In this document: piece after piece, positions 10,269 through 19,738 of the stretch
How the letters are laid out: every line of letters begins with the position of its first letter
Position numbering within the stretch: position 1 is the stretch's first letter
Source of the DNA: Rhodobacterales bacterium
GTDB taxonomy: Bacteria; Pseudomonadota; Alphaproteobacteria; Rhizobiales; Stappiaceae
Reading direction: 5' to 3'
Length of the DNA stretch: 64,000 nucleotides
Assembly (NCBI GenBank): GCA_008107755.1
Contig: VIRH01000089.1
Location: 62,001-126,000 of the forward strand
Notes under the pieces: generated by a model
Told to the model about the DNA's origin: nothing
Database searches by the model: none
What the model saw: only the letters and a program-made list of their open reading frames with translations
Position numbers and translations under genes: made by a program

Positions 10269-10700
10269 ATGGCATACTCTCATTTCTGGAAGTCCACCGC
10301 TGCCGGGATCGCGGCCATGCTTCTTGCGGGCAGCGCCCAGGCCGAGGACGGCCTCGACAGTGGCCCGTTCAAGGACGTCATCAAGAACCAGATGACGGCA
10401 TTCGCCAGCGGGAACGCGCAAGCCGCTTTTTCCTATGCGACGAAGTCCCTGCAGCAAAGATTTCAGACCCCCGAATTCTTCATGCAGATGGTTCGGCAGG
10501 GGTACCGACCGGTCTACAGTCCGAAACAGGTAACCTTCGGTCGCTCCAAGATGACAAAGCTCGGACCGACGCAGGAAGTGTTTGTGACAGGACCGCAGGG
10601 CAAGGACTGGATCGCGCTTTACAGCTTCGAGCAACAGGACGATGGAAGCTGGCGTATTTCCGGCTGCTACCTGACGAAATCGCCGGGATTTGCAGCCTGA
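10269..10700 (+). CDS. DUF4864 domain-containing secreted protein
   Basis: A 143-residue protein with a signal peptide (hydrophobic stretch ending LLAGSAQA, cleavage near residue 25) followed by one DUF4864-type domain. It carries 'VIKNQMTAFASGNAQAAFSYATKSLQQRF', then 'FMQMVRQGYRPVYSPKQVTFG' and the ending 'DDGSWRISGCYLTKSPGFAA'. The fold is probably NTF2/SnoaL-like; the function is unknown. AAGGAG precedes the ATG by about 9 bases. It is convergent with tgt, with only 23 bases between the stops. Confidence 0.85.
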   Translation: MAYSHFWKSTAAGIAAMLLAGSAQAEDGLDSGPFKDVIKNQMTAFASGNAQAAFSYATKSLQQRFQTPEFFMQMVRQGYRPVYSPKQVTFGRSKMTKLGPTQEVFVTGPQGKDWIALYSFEQQDDGSWRISGCYLTKSPGFAA

Positions 10701-10723
10701 ACACCTGAGACGAGACGGCAGGT

Positions 10724-11875
10724 CTACAAGGCGGCGATATCGCCCCGGGCCCAGTCTTCCTTGGTCCGGGCGTAGAATTCCTCGAACCTGCTTTCTTCAA
10801 TGGCATCGCGCATGCCCTGCATGAGCTGCTGATAGTAGTTAATGTTGTTCCACGTCAGCAACATGCCGGCCAGACCTTCGCCTGCCCGGACAAGGTGATG
10901 CAGATAGGCGCGACTGTAGCCGCTGCTCGCCTGGCAGGCGCTTTCCTCGTCCAAAGGACGGGGGTCTTCCTGATGCCTGGCGTTCTTGAGGTTCACCTTG
11001 CCAAACCGGGTGTAGGCCAAACCGTGACGGCCCGCACGTGTCGGCATCACGCAGTCAAACTGATCGATGCCGCGCTTGACGCTTTCGAGCAGATCATCCG
11101 GCGTGCCGACGCCCATGAGATATCGGGGTTTGTCGGTCGGCAGCACCGGTACCGTGACATCGAGCATTTCCAGCATGACGTGCTGTGGCTCACCGACCGC
11201 CAGCCCTCCGACCGAATATCCTTCGAAAGGCAGCTTTGAAAGGCCTTCGGCCGATTCCACGCGCATGTCCGGCTGATCACCGCCCTGAACGATGCCGTAA
11301 AGTCCCTGCCCTTTTCCGGGGCCTCCCATATCCTCGAACTTCCGCCGGGATCTTTCCGCCCACCGCAATGAGAGTTCCATGGCGCGGCGCACCTCTTCCC
11401 GCGCGCTCGGCAGCCGGATGCACTCATCGAGTTGCATCTGGATATCGGAACCCAGAAGCCCCTGGATCTCGACCGAGCGCTCCGGTGTGAGATGGTATTT
11501 CTGACCGTCGATATGGCTTTGAAAGCGCACGCCGGCTTCGTCCAGCTTGCGCAACTGGGCGAGCGACATGACCTGAAATCCGCCGCTGTCGGTCAGGATC
11601 GTGTGCGGCCAATTCATGAAGGTGTGTAGACCACCCAGCCTGTCCACCCGCTCGGCCGTCGGACGCAGCATCAGATGGTAGGTGTTGCCCAGAACGACAT
11701 CCGCTCCGGTTTGTCGCACCTGTTCCGGATACATGGCCTTCACGGTCGCCTGGGTGCCGACAGGCATGAATGCAGGTGTGCGCACCACCCCGTGGGGCGT
11801 CGTGATTTCACCACGGCGGGCGTTGCCGTCGGTGGCGATCAGTTTGAAGGAAAATTTCCTGTTCGTGTCGGACAT
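10724..11875 (-). CDS. tgt: tRNA-guanine transglycosylase
   Basis: This enzyme exchanges guanine-34 of tRNA(Asp/Asn/His/Tyr) for preQ1 in the queuosine pathway. Seen are [48 protein letters not shown] with the general-base Asp, [14 protein letters not shown], and the nucleophile region '[17 protein letters not shown]'. The start was set at ATG 11875 (383 residues) because the upstream part of the frame is not Tgt-like. It lies 7 bases after the queA stop, so the two form an operon. Oddity: the usual zinc site CxCxxC is reduced to one cysteine ([17 protein letters not shown]). I recall similar erosion in other Hyphomicrobiales, so this is probably a lineage trait. Confidence 0.96.
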   Translation of the reverse strand: MSDTNRKFSFKLIATDGNARRGEITTPHGVVRTPAFMPVGTQATVKAMYPEQVRQTGADVVLGNTYHLMLRPTAERVDRLGGLHTFMNWPHTILTDSGGFQVMSLAQLRKLDEAGVRFQSHIDGQKYHLTPERSVEIQGLLGSDIQMQLDECIRLPSAREEVRRAMELSLRWAERSRRKFEDMGGPGKGQGLYGIVQGGDQPDMRVESAEGLSKLPFEGYSVGGLAVGEPQHVMLEMLDVTVPVLPTDKPRYLMGVGTPDDLLESVKRGIDQFDCVMPTRAGRHGLAYTRFGKVNLKNARHQEDPRPLDEESACQASSGYSRAYLHHLVRAGEGLAGMLLTWNNINYYQQLMQGMRDAIEESRFEEFYARTKEDWARGDIAAL

Positions 11876-11882
11876 GGGCTTC

Positions 11883-12956
11883 CTATCGGGCCTCGCCTTG
11901 CGGAAACAGCAGGGAAGCATCTCCGTAGCTATAAAAACGATATTCTTGTGAGATGGCTTGTCGATAGGCCGCCCGCATGGTGTCCAGGCCTGAAAAGGCG
12001 GAGACAAGCATGAACAGCGTCGAGCGCGGCAGATGGAAGTTCGTCATCAGAGCATCGATCGCCTTGAACTCGTATCCGGGCGTGATGAAGATCGAGGTTT
12101 CGCCGGCAAAAGGCGCGATCCGGCCGGACGCCTGGGCCGCACTTTCAAGAATGCGCAGCGATGTGGTTCCGACACTGACGACCCTGTTGCCCCTTTTGCG
12201 GACATCCAGAAGCGCATTGGCCGTCTCTTCGGACACTTCGCCCCATTCCGCATGCATCTTGTGGTCGACGGTGTCATCCGCCTTCACGGGCAGAAACGTC
12301 CCGGCACCGACATGGAGCGTGACGCGATGCTGTTCGATACCGCGCTCCGCGAGCGCACGCAAAAGCTCTTCCGTGAAGTGGAGACCTGCAGTCGGCGCAG
12401 CAACCGCGCCCTCCCGGTTTGCAAAGATCGTCTGATAGTCAGACCTGTCCTGCTCGTCCTCTCCCCGCTTCTGGGCAATATACGGCGGAAGAGGAATATG
12501 GCCGACTTCAGCGATTGCCGCGTCAAGCTCTGGTCCGGACCGGTCAAAGACCAGCAGAATCTCGCCGCCATCGGATTTTTCGGCGGCTGTCGCATTCAAT
12601 TCAAAATCGTTGTTTTGAAAGACGAGCCTGTCACCGATCTGGACCTTCTTCGCGGGGCGCACGAAGGCTTTCCAGCGGGCCGGAGCAGCACGAAGGTGAA
12701 GCGTTGCGCTGATCCCTGCGATAATGCCATCGCGCTCGCGCCTGCCTTCAAGTTGCGCGGGAATGACCCTGGTGTCGTTGAAGACCAGCGCATCACCGGG
12801 CTGAAGCAGACCCGGAAGGTGGCGTACCGTGTCGTCCTTCAAGACCATGTCCGCTTGAGGATCAACGACAAGCATGCGCGCTGCATCGCGAGGTCGCGCT
12901 GGACGCAGGGCAATGCGTTCCGGTGGCAGTTCAAAGTCAAATTGGTCGACACGCAT
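11883..12956 (-). CDS. queA: S-adenosylmethionine:tRNA ribosyltransferase-isomerase
   Basis: QueA transfers the ribosyl part of AdoMet to preQ1-tRNA to make epoxyqueuosine. The 357-residue protein begins [31 protein letters not shown] and contains '[20 protein letters not shown]', '[26 protein letters not shown]' and '[26 protein letters not shown]'. It ends with '[19 protein letters not shown]'. The start was placed at ATG 12956 from this N-terminus; the open frame runs further upstream without family content. It is the first gene of a queA-tgt operon. Confidence 0.97.
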   Translation of the reverse strand: MRVDQFDFELPPERIALRPARPRDAARMLVVDPQADMVLKDDTVRHLPGLLQPGDALVFNDTRVIPAQLEGRRERDGIIAGISATLHLRAAPARWKAFVRPAKKVQIGDRLVFQNNDFELNATAAEKSDGGEILLVFDRSGPELDAAIAEVGHIPLPPYIAQKRGEDEQDRSDYQTIFANREGAVAAPTAGLHFTEELLRALAERGIEQHRVTLHVGAGTFLPVKADDTVDHKMHAEWGEVSEETANALLDVRKRGNRVVSVGTTSLRILESAAQASGRIAPFAGETSIFITPGYEFKAIDALMTNFHLPRSTLFMLVSAFSGLDTMRAAYRQAISQEYRFYSYGDASLLFPQGEAR

Positions 12957-13095
12957 TGCGGTTGAATCTTCTGATCTGGGGTCCGGCAAATGAGGAGGTC
13001 GACATGTCCCGGCATGGCAGGCGGCGAACGACCCCGGGCTCATACCGGTGGAACCGGGCAAGGTCAACTCCCGCCAGCCCTTGCCGGCGACAATG

Positions 13096-13123
13096 AAAAA
13101 CGGCGCGGAAGTATTCCGCGCCG
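13096..13123 (-). terminator. Rho-independent terminator after ppiB
   Basis: Ten-bp perfect stem CGGCGCGGAA / TTCCGCGCCG with a 3-base loop. On the minus strand it is followed by TTTTT (the AAAAA at 13096-13100). It lies about 25 bases after the stop of the cyclophilin gene at 13149. Confidence 0.9.
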
Positions 13124-13148
13124 TCAGATCATTCAGCCTGAAATTGGC

Positions 13149-13622
13149 TCAGGCTGCGTCTGCAGCAACTTTCAGGGAAACGATCTTGTCCGGATCGGAA
13201 ACCGGTTCACCGCGCTTGATCTTGTCGACGTTGTCCATTCCGTCAATCACCTGACCCCACACCGTGTACTGGCCATCGAGCCAGGGGGCATCGGTGAAGC
13301 AGATGAAGAACTGGCTGTCACCGGAGTTCGGATCCATCGCGCGCGCCATGGAGCAGGTCCCGCGCACGTGTTTTTCCTGACTGAATTCCGCCTTCAACTT
13401 CTTGCCGGAGCCGCCGGTACCAGTGCCCTGCGGACAACCGGTCTGCGCCATGAAGCCGTCGATGACGCGGTGGAACACGACGCCGTTATAGAAGCTGTCG
13501 CGGACGAGCTCCTTGATGCGTGCCACATGCGTTGGGGCGAGGTCCGGTTTCATCTCGATGACGACCGGTCCCTGTGTGGTTTCCATGAGCAGTGTGTTTT
13601 CAGCGTCCTTGATGTCAGCCAT
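13149..13622 (-). CDS. ppiB: Cytoplasmic peptidyl-prolyl cis-trans isomerase (cyclophilin)
   Basis: A single cyclophilin domain of 157 residues without a signal peptide. Active-site blocks are seen: NGVVFHRVIDGFMAQTG with the catalytic Arg, 'GTCSMARAMDPNSGDSQFFI' with the Gln-Phe-Phe triplet, 'WLDGQYTVWGQVIDGMD'. It speeds cis-trans isomerisation of Xaa-Pro bonds in the cytoplasm. It lies 47 bases downstream of a secreted paralogue, so this is a tandem duplication with split localisation. It is closed by the terminator at 13096-13123. Confidence 0.95.
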   Translation of the reverse strand: MADIKDAENTLLMETTQGPVVIEMKPDLAPTHVARIKELVRDSFYNGVVFHRVIDGFMAQTGCPQGTGTGGSGKKLKAEFSQEKHVRGTCSMARAMDPNSGDSQFFICFTDAPWLDGQYTVWGQVIDGMDNVDKIKRGEPVSDPDKIVSLKVAADAA

Positions 13623-13669
13623 GTTTTTCTCCTTGAGACGTTTTCATTTCGGTCATGAGACCGGGTAAC

Positions 13670-14209
13670 TTACTGAGCGTCGGCAGCGACACTCATCTTC
13701 ACGATCTTGTCCGGATTTGCAGGCGGTTCGCCGCGCGTGATGTTGTCGACATATTCCATGCCGTCAACAACCTCACCGAAGACTGTGTACTGGCCGTTCA
13801 GCCAGTCGCCATCATTGAACATGATGAAAAACTGCGAATTCGCGCTGTTGGGATCCGCGGCGCGTGCCATTCCCAGGGTCCCGCGCTTGAATGGAGCATC
13901 GTTAAACTCCGCCTTCAGGTCCGGGAGCTTCGAGCCGCCCATGCCGGTTCCGGTCGGATCGCCGGTCTGAGCCATGAAGCCGTCGATGACGCGGTGGAAG
14001 ACGACACCGTCATAAAAACCGTCGCGTGCGAGCTGTTTCACCCGTTCCACGTGGTTCGGCGCAAGGTCGGGACGCAGCTGGATGACGACCGTACCGTCCT
14101 TCAGCTCCAGCAGAAGCGTGTTTTCGGGGTCGTTTGTCTGTGCGCCGGCGCCCGCGGGAAGCAGAACAAGAGAGGCGAAGACGGCAAAAATTGCAAAAAT
14201 TCGTGACAC
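13670..14209 (-). CDS. Periplasmic peptidyl-prolyl cis-trans isomerase (cyclophilin)
   Basis: The 179 residues comprise a signal peptide (hydrophobic FAIFAVFASLVLLPAGAGAQ, cleavage near residue 24) followed by one cyclophilin domain: 'YDGVVFHRVIDGFMAQTGDP', 'GTLGMARAADPNSANSQFFIMF', 'WLNGQYTVFGEVVDGMEYVD'. It should fold exported proteins in the periplasm (a PpiA-type role). The start is GTG 14209, with AGGAG about 8 bases upstream. It is the first gene of the pair with ppiB. Confidence 0.94.
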   Translation of the reverse strand: MSRIFAIFAVFASLVLLPAGAGAQTNDPENTLLLELKDGTVVIQLRPDLAPNHVERVKQLARDGFYDGVVFHRVIDGFMAQTGDPTGTGMGGSKLPDLKAEFNDAPFKRGTLGMARAADPNSANSQFFIMFNDGDWLNGQYTVFGEVVDGMEYVDNITRGEPPANPDKIVKMSVAADAQ

Positions 14210-14370
14210 GGGAGGCTCCTATGGTTCACGTCCTGTTGGTGTCCAGGTTCCAGGGTGTGAATTCATGAATAAGGACGAAGTTGCAATCAAAAGGACTGAC
14301 TGCCGGCACGCGTACCCTGGCGCGGTCTTTGCATCTTGACCGATTTCGTCGTTATTTATGAGTTCACACC

Positions 14371-14877
14371 CTATTTTCCGGAAGTTGTCCGCTGCCGCAG
14401 TGGCTCCGCAACCGGCTCCGGCACGAAGGCGGAAATGTCTCCACCCATCTTTGCGATTTGACGCACCAAGGTGGCCGTGATGTGGCGGACAGTTGGTGAC
14501 GCCGGCAGAAACACGGTGCGGATGTCAGGCTGCAACGCCCCATTCATGCCGGCCATCTGCATCTCATAATCGAGATCGGTGCCGTCCCGAAGTCCGCGGA
14601 TCAGGCTGGTGGCGCCGTTCTCGAGTGCAGCCTGAACGACCAGTCCCTTGAACGCAATGACCTCGACACGGCGTGCATCCGCTTCCTTAAACGCACTGCC
14701 GGCTGCCGCATGAATCAGCTCCATGCGTTCCTCGAAGGAAAACAGCGGTGTCTTTCCAGGGTGTACGCCAATCGCAACGATCACCTGATCCGATAGAGCA
14801 AGGGCCTGCCGGAGAATGTCGATGTGACCATTCGTAACCGGGTCGAAGGACCCCGGATATAGAGCTATGCGTTTCAT
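14371..14877 (-). CDS. coaD: Pantetheine-phosphate adenylyltransferase
   Basis: The 168-residue protein begins [25 protein letters not shown], the CoaD nucleotidyltransferase motif with TNGH (HxGH family). It continues with '[24 protein letters not shown]' and the [19 protein letters not shown] block (usual RGLR...D.eyE.qma.mN), ending '[20 protein letters not shown]'. It forms dephospho-CoA from phosphopantetheine and ATP, the penultimate step of CoA synthesis. The start is ATG 14877, which is where the family N-terminus lies. A 160-base gap separates it from the cyclophilin pair downstream. Confidence 0.96.
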   Translation of the reverse strand: MKRIALYPGSFDPVTNGHIDILRQALALSDQVIVAIGVHPGKTPLFSFEERMELIHAAAGSAFKEADARRVEVIAFKGLVVQAALENGATSLIRGLRDGTDLDYEMQMAGMNGALQPDIRTVFLPASPTVRHITATLVRQIAKMGGDISAFVPEPVAEPLRQRTTSGK

Positions 14878-14956
14878 GGCATCTGCATACTCTGCTTGCC
14901 CCTGCCTCACAAGTGATACGCCGAAGGCAAATGTCTTTTGCGGCAACCTGACATTT

Positions 14957-14972
14957 TGTGACAGTCGTCACA
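14957..14972. promoter_or_regulatory. CRP-like binding site in the divergent coaD / 15041 intergenic region
   Basis: Perfect palindromic half-sites TGTGA-N6-TCACA (TGTGACAGTCGTCACA), the consensus arrangement for CRP-family regulators. It lies 69 bases before the ATG of the small membrane protein at 15041 and 80 bases before coaD. Which gene it controls, and which regulator binds, is inference. Confidence 0.5.
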
Positions 14973-15040
14973 TCGGTGTTTCTGCCACTGCTGCAGTGTG
15001 ACGGCATATCAGGAAGGCGTCGTAAGCAGGAGACAGGAAC

Positions 15041-15454
15041 ATGAGGAGTGAGAGAAAGAATTCCGACGGGCACAGTGCCAACGCAGGGAGCTTTGCCATC
15101 AAGGCCGAGGCCCAGGACCGGAGCGTTCAGCTGAAAATGGCCGCTGTTTTCATTGTGGCGCTTTTCACGGTGGCCGCCGCCGGCATCATCTCGATGTATC
15201 CGAGCAATGCCTCCACAGCGGATGCCATGACAAATCTCGCTCCGCAGGGACTGGCCAGCACAAAGACGGATCGCGCAATCGCAACAAGAGTACCCAGCAC
15301 TTGTCAGACGCAGGCGTGGGGCGCATGGAGTGAAGACTGTGCTGCTGCGCTGACGGGTGCGGCAAAGGTCCGCAATGTGTCCTTCGTGACCATCGAGGCA
15401 GAAGGTCTCAGCGCCAACGAGACCATTCTGGCACGATATTTGACCGTAAACTGA
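15041..15454 (+). CDS. Small membrane-anchored protein of unknown function
   Basis: I do not recognise a family. The 137 residues have a polar, basic cytoplasmic N-terminus (1-32), one strongly hydrophobic segment (about 33-52, MAAVFIVALFTVAAAGIISM) and a soluble C-terminal part that should be periplasmic. That part holds two cysteines (TCQTQAW, SEDCAAAL), which could form a disulfide, and a closing strand-rich stretch 'NVSFVTIEAEGLSANETILARYLTVN'. Its length, GC and codon use look like neighbouring genes. A perfect CRP-type palindrome lies 69 bases upstream and a strong terminator follows, so it is a single-gene unit. Confidence 0.75.
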   Translation: MRSERKNSDGHSANAGSFAIKAEAQDRSVQLKMAAVFIVALFTVAAAGIISMYPSNASTADAMTNLAPQGLASTKTDRAIATRVPSTCQTQAWGAWSEDCAAALTGAAKVRNVSFVTIEAEGLSANETILARYLTVN

Positions 15455-15479
15455 GTTTCAGGTTTCCGCCTCCTAAGAC

Positions 15480-15522
15480 GACATCAGCGGCTCAGGGTTT
15501 CCCTGGCCGCTGATGTCATTTT
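15480..15522 (+). terminator. Rho-independent terminator after the small membrane protein gene
   Basis: Long nested hairpin: outer stem GACATCAGCGGC / GCCGCTGATGTC (12 bp) continuing after a single bulged T into CAGGG / CCCTG with a TTT loop, then ATTTTC. It begins 25 bases after the stop and points away from the convergent gyrA. Confidence 0.88.
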
Positions 15523-15548
15523 CTCAGTCTGATCAGACGTTGCCGCGA

Positions 15549-18422
15549 TCAGGAGGCGTCATCGCCGCCTTCACTGGCGTCAGGTTCGTCTCCTGCATTG
15601 CTGCCGGGGGCTTCCGAACCACCGGCGTCCGCGCCGCCTTCTTCTTCTAGGATTTCATCTTCTTCATCGACTTCCGGGATGCCCTCGACAGCGACAACCT
15701 TTTCATCTGTTGCCGTTTTGAAGACGATCACACCCTGCGTCGCGCGTCCGGCGATGCGGATGCCATCGACCGGACAGCGGATCAACTGCCCACCATTGGT
15801 CACGAGCATGATCTGATAGCTGTCTTCGACGGGGAACGAAGACACCAGTCCGCCGTTCCTGTCGTTTACGGCCATCGCGGTGATCCCCTTTCCGCCGCGG
15901 CCGGTGACCCGGTACTCGAATGAAGAGGTCCGTTTGCCGTATCCGTTTTCAGAAATCGTGAGGATCACCTGTTCCGCCGCGCTCATCTGTGCGTATCGTT
16001 CCTGCGGCAGATTTCCGGCAACCACGCCTTCTTCATCGGATCCGTTCGCGCCAGCTTCCTCGACTTCGCCGCGCAATGCCCTGGAAAGCTTCAGATACGC
16101 AGCACGTTCTTCAGCATCCACGTCGATGTGATGCAGGATCTGCATGGAGATGACGCGGTCGTCGTCCGCGAGCCTGATGCCGCGAACACCAACGGAATTG
16201 CGGCCGGCAAAGACGCGGACGTCGGTGACCGGGAAGCGGATGCACTGCCCGAAGTTCGTGGTCAGCATGACGTCGGAATGCTCGGAGCATGTATCAACGC
16301 CCACGATACCGTCACCATCTTCCAGTTTCATGGCAATCTTGCCATTCCGGTTGATGTTGACGAAATCGGACAGCTTGTTCCGGCGCACCGTGCCGCGAAC
16401 GGTCGCGAACATCACATCCAGATTTGCCCAGCTATCCTCGTCCTCGGGAAGTGGCAGGATGGACGTGATCTGCTCGCCCTGTTCGAGCGGCAGCATGTTC
16501 ACCAGAGCCTTGCCGCGCGAGGTAGGTCCGCCGAGAGGCAGACGCCAGACCTTCATCTTGTAGCAGATACCGCGCGAGGAGAAGAACAGCACCGGCGTAT
16601 GGGTGTTCGCCACGAACAGACGGGTGACGAAATCCTCGTCCTTCGTCGACATGCCGGAGCGGCCCTTGCCGCCGCGACGCTGTGCACGATAGGTCGCCAA
16701 AGGCACCCGCTTTATGTAGCCGGAATGCGAGAAGGTGACGACCATGTCTTCGCGCTGGATCAGGTCTTCATCATCGAAGTCCGCACCGCCGTCGACGATT
16801 TCCGTCCTGCGCGGGGTTGCGAACTCTTCCTTGATCTCGAGCATTTCGTTGCGGACGATTTCCTGAATCCGCGCGCGGGAGCGCAGGATATCAAGAAAAT
16901 CGGAAATTTCCGCACCGATCTTCTTCAGTTCGTCATCGATTTCGTCGCGGCCGAGAGCGGTCAGGCGCTGGAGCCTCAGGTCGAGGATCGCCCTCGCCTG
17001 CTCTTCCGACAGCTTGTAGGTGCCGTCTTCCTGAACCTTGTGCCGCGGATCGTCGATAAGGCGGATGAGCGGCTCGACGTCGTGGGCCGGCCAGTCTCGC
17101 TCCATCAATTGAGCGCGCGCTGTCGACGGATCCGGCGCGGTGCGGATCAGGTGGATAACCTCGTCGATATTCGCAACCGCGATACCGAGACCAACCAGGA
17201 TATGAGCGCGGTCACGAGCCTTCTTCAGAAGGAATCGGGTACGGCGCTGAACGACTTCCTCTCGGAAAGCCACGAAGGCTCGCAGCATGTCGGACAGGTT
17301 CATCTGTTCCGGCTTGCCGCCATTCAGGGCGACCATGTTGGCGCCGAAGGATGTCTGAAGCTGGCTGAACCGATACAACTGGTTGAGCACCACATCGGGA
17401 ACCGCATCGCGCTTCAGCTCGATGACGACACGCATGCCGGAGCGGTCGCTTTCGTCCCGGATGTCGGAAATGCCTTCAATGCGCTTGTCGCGAACGAGCT
17501 CGGCGATCTTCTCGATCATCGTGGCCTTGTTCACCTGGTACGGAATTTCCGTGACAATCAGGGCGTTGCGATCCTTGCGGACTTCCTCGATGTCGACCTT
17601 CGCCCGCATGGCAATCGAACCGCGGCCGGTCTCGTAGGCACTGCGAATGCCGGACCGACCAAGGATCATGGCACCAGTCGGAAAATCCGGACCGGGGACA
17701 ATCTGCATCAGCTCCTCGAGCGATATGGACGGATTTTCCATCATCGCTATGGCGGCGTCGATCACCTCGCCAAGATTGTGTGGCGGAATGTTCGTCGCCA
17801 TGCCGACCGCAATCCCGCCGGCACCATTGACCAGGAGGTTGGGGAACTTCGCGGGAAGAACGACAGGTTCGCTTTCGGAGTTGTCGTAATTTTCCTGAAA
17901 GTCGACCGTGTCCTTGTCGATATCATCCAGAAGCTTGTGCGTGACTTTCTGAAGCCGACACTCCGTGTAACGCATTGCAGCCGCTGGATCACCGTCGACG
18001 GAGCCGAAGTTTCCCTGGCCATCGATCAGCGGTAGACGCAGGGAGAACGGCTGGGCCATTCGAACGAGCGCATCATAGATCGCGCTGTCGCCATGAGGGT
18101 GATATTTACCCATGACGTCACCGACGACACGCGCCGACTTGCGATACGGCTTGTTCCACTCATAGCCATTCTCATGCATCGAGTAGAGAATGCGGCGATG
18201 GACGGGCTTCAGCCCATCTCTCACATCCGGAAGAGCACGCGACACAATCACGCTCATGGCGTAAGACAGGTAGCTGCTCTTCATTTCGTCGACGATGGAA
18301 ATCGGCTTGATATCGGACGGGGAACCGTCCGATGGGGTGCTATTGTCCTGGTCGGCCAAGGAAGACACTCGTTTGATTGTTATTGCTGGCCCATTTATAG
18401 CCGATTCAGCGTCCCGAACCAA
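15549..18422 (-). CDS. gyrA: DNA gyrase subunit A
   Basis: GyrA cleaves and rejoins DNA during negative supercoiling. Seen are '[37 protein letters not shown]', the quinolone region '[20 protein letters not shown]' with Ser and Asp at the usual E. coli 83 and 87 positions (wild type), 'AMRYTECRL' with the catalytic Tyr, and the GyrA box QRRGGKG opening the beta-pinwheel. The C-terminal domain carries an acidic insertion ([14 protein letters not shown]) and a long acidic tail rich in Glu, Asp and Gly. The start is uncertain: ATG 18422, GTG 18368 or TTG 18359 are all in frame. The family N-terminus favours one of the last two, which would give about 937-940 residues. Confidence 0.97.
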   Translation of the reverse strand: MVRDAESAINGPAITIKRVSSLADQDNSTPSDGSPSDIKPISIVDEMKSSYLSYAMSVIVSRALPDVRDGLKPVHRRILYSMHENGYEWNKPYRKSARVVGDVMGKYHPHGDSAIYDALVRMAQPFSLRLPLIDGQGNFGSVDGDPAAAMRYTECRLQKVTHKLLDDIDKDTVDFQENYDNSESEPVVLPAKFPNLLVNGAGGIAVGMATNIPPHNLGEVIDAAIAMMENPSISLEELMQIVPGPDFPTGAMILGRSGIRSAYETGRGSIAMRAKVDIEEVRKDRNALIVTEIPYQVNKATMIEKIAELVRDKRIEGISDIRDESDRSGMRVVIELKRDAVPDVVLNQLYRFSQLQTSFGANMVALNGGKPEQMNLSDMLRAFVAFREEVVQRRTRFLLKKARDRAHILVGLGIAVANIDEVIHLIRTAPDPSTARAQLMERDWPAHDVEPLIRLIDDPRHKVQEDGTYKLSEEQARAILDLRLQRLTALGRDEIDDELKKIGAEISDFLDILRSRARIQEIVRNEMLEIKEEFATPRRTEIVDGGADFDDEDLIQREDMVVTFSHSGYIKRVPLATYRAQRRGGKGRSGMSTKDEDFVTRLFVANTHTPVLFFSSRGICYKMKVWRLPLGGPTSRGKALVNMLPLEQGEQITSILPLPEDEDSWANLDVMFATVRGTVRRNKLSDFVNINRNGKIAMKLEDGDGIVGVDTCSEHSDVMLTTNFGQCIRFPVTDVRVFAGRNSVGVRGIRLADDDRVISMQILHHIDVDAEERAAYLKLSRALRGEVEEAGANGSDEEGVVAGNLPQERYAQMSAAEQVILTISENGYGKRTSSFEYRVTGRGGKGITAMAVNDRNGGLVSSFPVEDSYQIMLVTNGGQLIRCPVDGIRIAGRATQGVIVFKTATDEKVVAVEGIPEVDEEDEILEEEGGADAGGSEAPGSNAGDEPDASEGGDDAS

Positions 18423-18586
18423 ATTTCACGCGATTTTCCGACGCAGCAATAACCTCGTGAAATCAATAACCTGCGCGGTCTATGCACAGGCTTGGAAAAT
18501 CATTTTTGACGGCAACGTCCGTTCGGCGCTCCTTCGCCTATATTCAGGTGAGAACAAAGGTTGAATCAGCTTCACGAAAGCCCGCG

Positions 18587-19222
18587 ATGCTAGACTATTT
18601 CATCAACGCATTTGCCATGCTGTTCGTCACCGTAGACCCGGTCGGATTGGCGCCTATGTTTCTTGCAGTCACCGCCGGAATGAGTGCCGCGAACCGACGC
18701 AGGGTCGCCGTGCGCGCCATCGTGACAGCCGCCGGCATCCTCCTCATTTTCTATGCTTTCGGGCAGGCCGTCCTCAACGTTCTCGGTATCTCGGTTTCCG
18801 CCTTCCGCGTCGCGGGAGGGATACTGCTTTTCCTTATTGCTCTTGAGATGGTTTTCGGCAAACGCCAGGAACGAAAGACGGAAACAGCCGAAAAGGCTGC
18901 GCAAGCGGATACCAGTCACGGGTCAATTCACGAACTCGCCGTTTTCCCGCTCGCAATTCCGCTCATTTCCGGCCCGGCAGCCATTTCCGCGATCATTCTT
19001 CTGTCGGGACAGGCGCCAGACACACTGTCTTATGCAGGCCTCGGCATCGTTATTGCCATCATCCTGTTGAGCTGTCTGGGAGCCTTTCTTCTTGCGGACA
19101 AGATCGAACGTTTGCTTGGAGACACGGCTCAGCTTGTGATCACGCGCCTCCTAGGGGTCCTTCTAGCCGCCCTCTCCGTCCAGTTCGTCGCGGACGGCAT
19201 CCTCGCCTTTATTGATCGCTAG
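18587..19222 (+). CDS. MarC family integral membrane protein
   Basis: The 211-residue, multi-span inner-membrane protein begins MLDYFINAFAMLFVTVDPVGLAPMFLAVTAGM, the MarC signature, in which 'f.tl..i.dPiG..P.fl.lt...s...R' is typical. A second half carries 'AVFPLAIPLISGPAAISAIILL', the MarC repeat (usual 'PlaiP.laGPGai'). Despite its name the family is not linked to drug resistance and its function is unknown. The start was moved to ATG 18587, since the upstream part of the open frame is basic and not family-like. Its last 14 bases overlap the end of the convergent gene. Confidence 0.92.
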   Translation: MLDYFINAFAMLFVTVDPVGLAPMFLAVTAGMSAANRRRVAVRAIVTAAGILLIFYAFGQAVLNVLGISVSAFRVAGGILLFLIALEMVFGKRQERKTETAEKAAQADTSHGSIHELAVFPLAIPLISGPAAISAIILLSGQAPDTLSYAGLGIVIAIILLSCLGAFLLADKIERLLGDTAQLVITRLLGVLLAALSVQFVADGILAFIDR

Positions 19223-19598
19223 GTGCTGGCAGCTTCAATTCAAAAACCTGCTCCGAGACGCCGTGAACGCTGTCCCTTGCCCTGATGATCACGGTATCGA
19301 TTGTCTCCGGCACGTGAATACCTGACAAGGATCGCGTTAAGGGTTGTTCGTTCTCATGCGGATGAAGAAGAACCCGCTCCCCCAGGAGTTCGCCGGCCGG
19401 CGTGTAGACTTGCCAGAGGTCGGCATAGTGGTCCCAACCCGTGTCCGCATGTCGAAGTGTCACGGAAATCGTCCATCCGCTCTGTGTATTGCGGGCACTT
19501 GCGTCAACGATCTCGACTTCATTGGCGCGGGTGGTTAATGGCGCCAGGATGACCCCAGCCGAGATGATTGAAGCTGCCATTCGTTGCCAAGCGATCAT
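19209..19598 (-). CDS. Secreted protein of unknown function, single beta-rich domain
   Basis: The 129 residues have a signal peptide (hydrophobic MAASIISAGVILAPLTTRA, cleavage near 25) and one compact domain with alternating strands: 'VEIVDASARNTQSGWTISVTLRHADTGWDHYADLWQVY' and 'ERVLLHPHENEQPLTRSL', ending 'DTVIIRARDSVHGVSEQVFELKLPA'. The pattern looks like an immunoglobulin-like beta-sandwich. I do not recognise a named family, though similar small proteins are common in this order. It is convergent with marC, and the coding ends overlap by 14 bases, so they may share antisense termination. The ATG at 19598 is the only reasonable start. Confidence 0.75.
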   Translation of the reverse strand: MIAWQRMAASIISAGVILAPLTTRANEVEIVDASARNTQSGWTISVTLRHADTGWDHYADLWQVYTPAGELLGERVLLHPHENEQPLTRSLSGIHVPETIDTVIIRARDSVHGVSEQVFELKLPAPSDQ

Positions 19599-19738
19599 CG
19601 TTGTCCCTCTCTCGGCTGGTCAAAGTCAGAATTGCTCCCTCACCAAGTCTCGCACCGTTCAGTGCCTTGTAAAAAGTCACGAACACGTCATAGGCTCAAC
19701 ACAGGATTCGATCTCAAATTGCAGAATTGAGGATAGTC

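Noticed and set aside
16128..18035. 635-codon plus-strand open frame opposite gyrA
   Set aside because: Antisense frame of a GC-rich conserved gene; no family resemblance, no ribosome-binding site.
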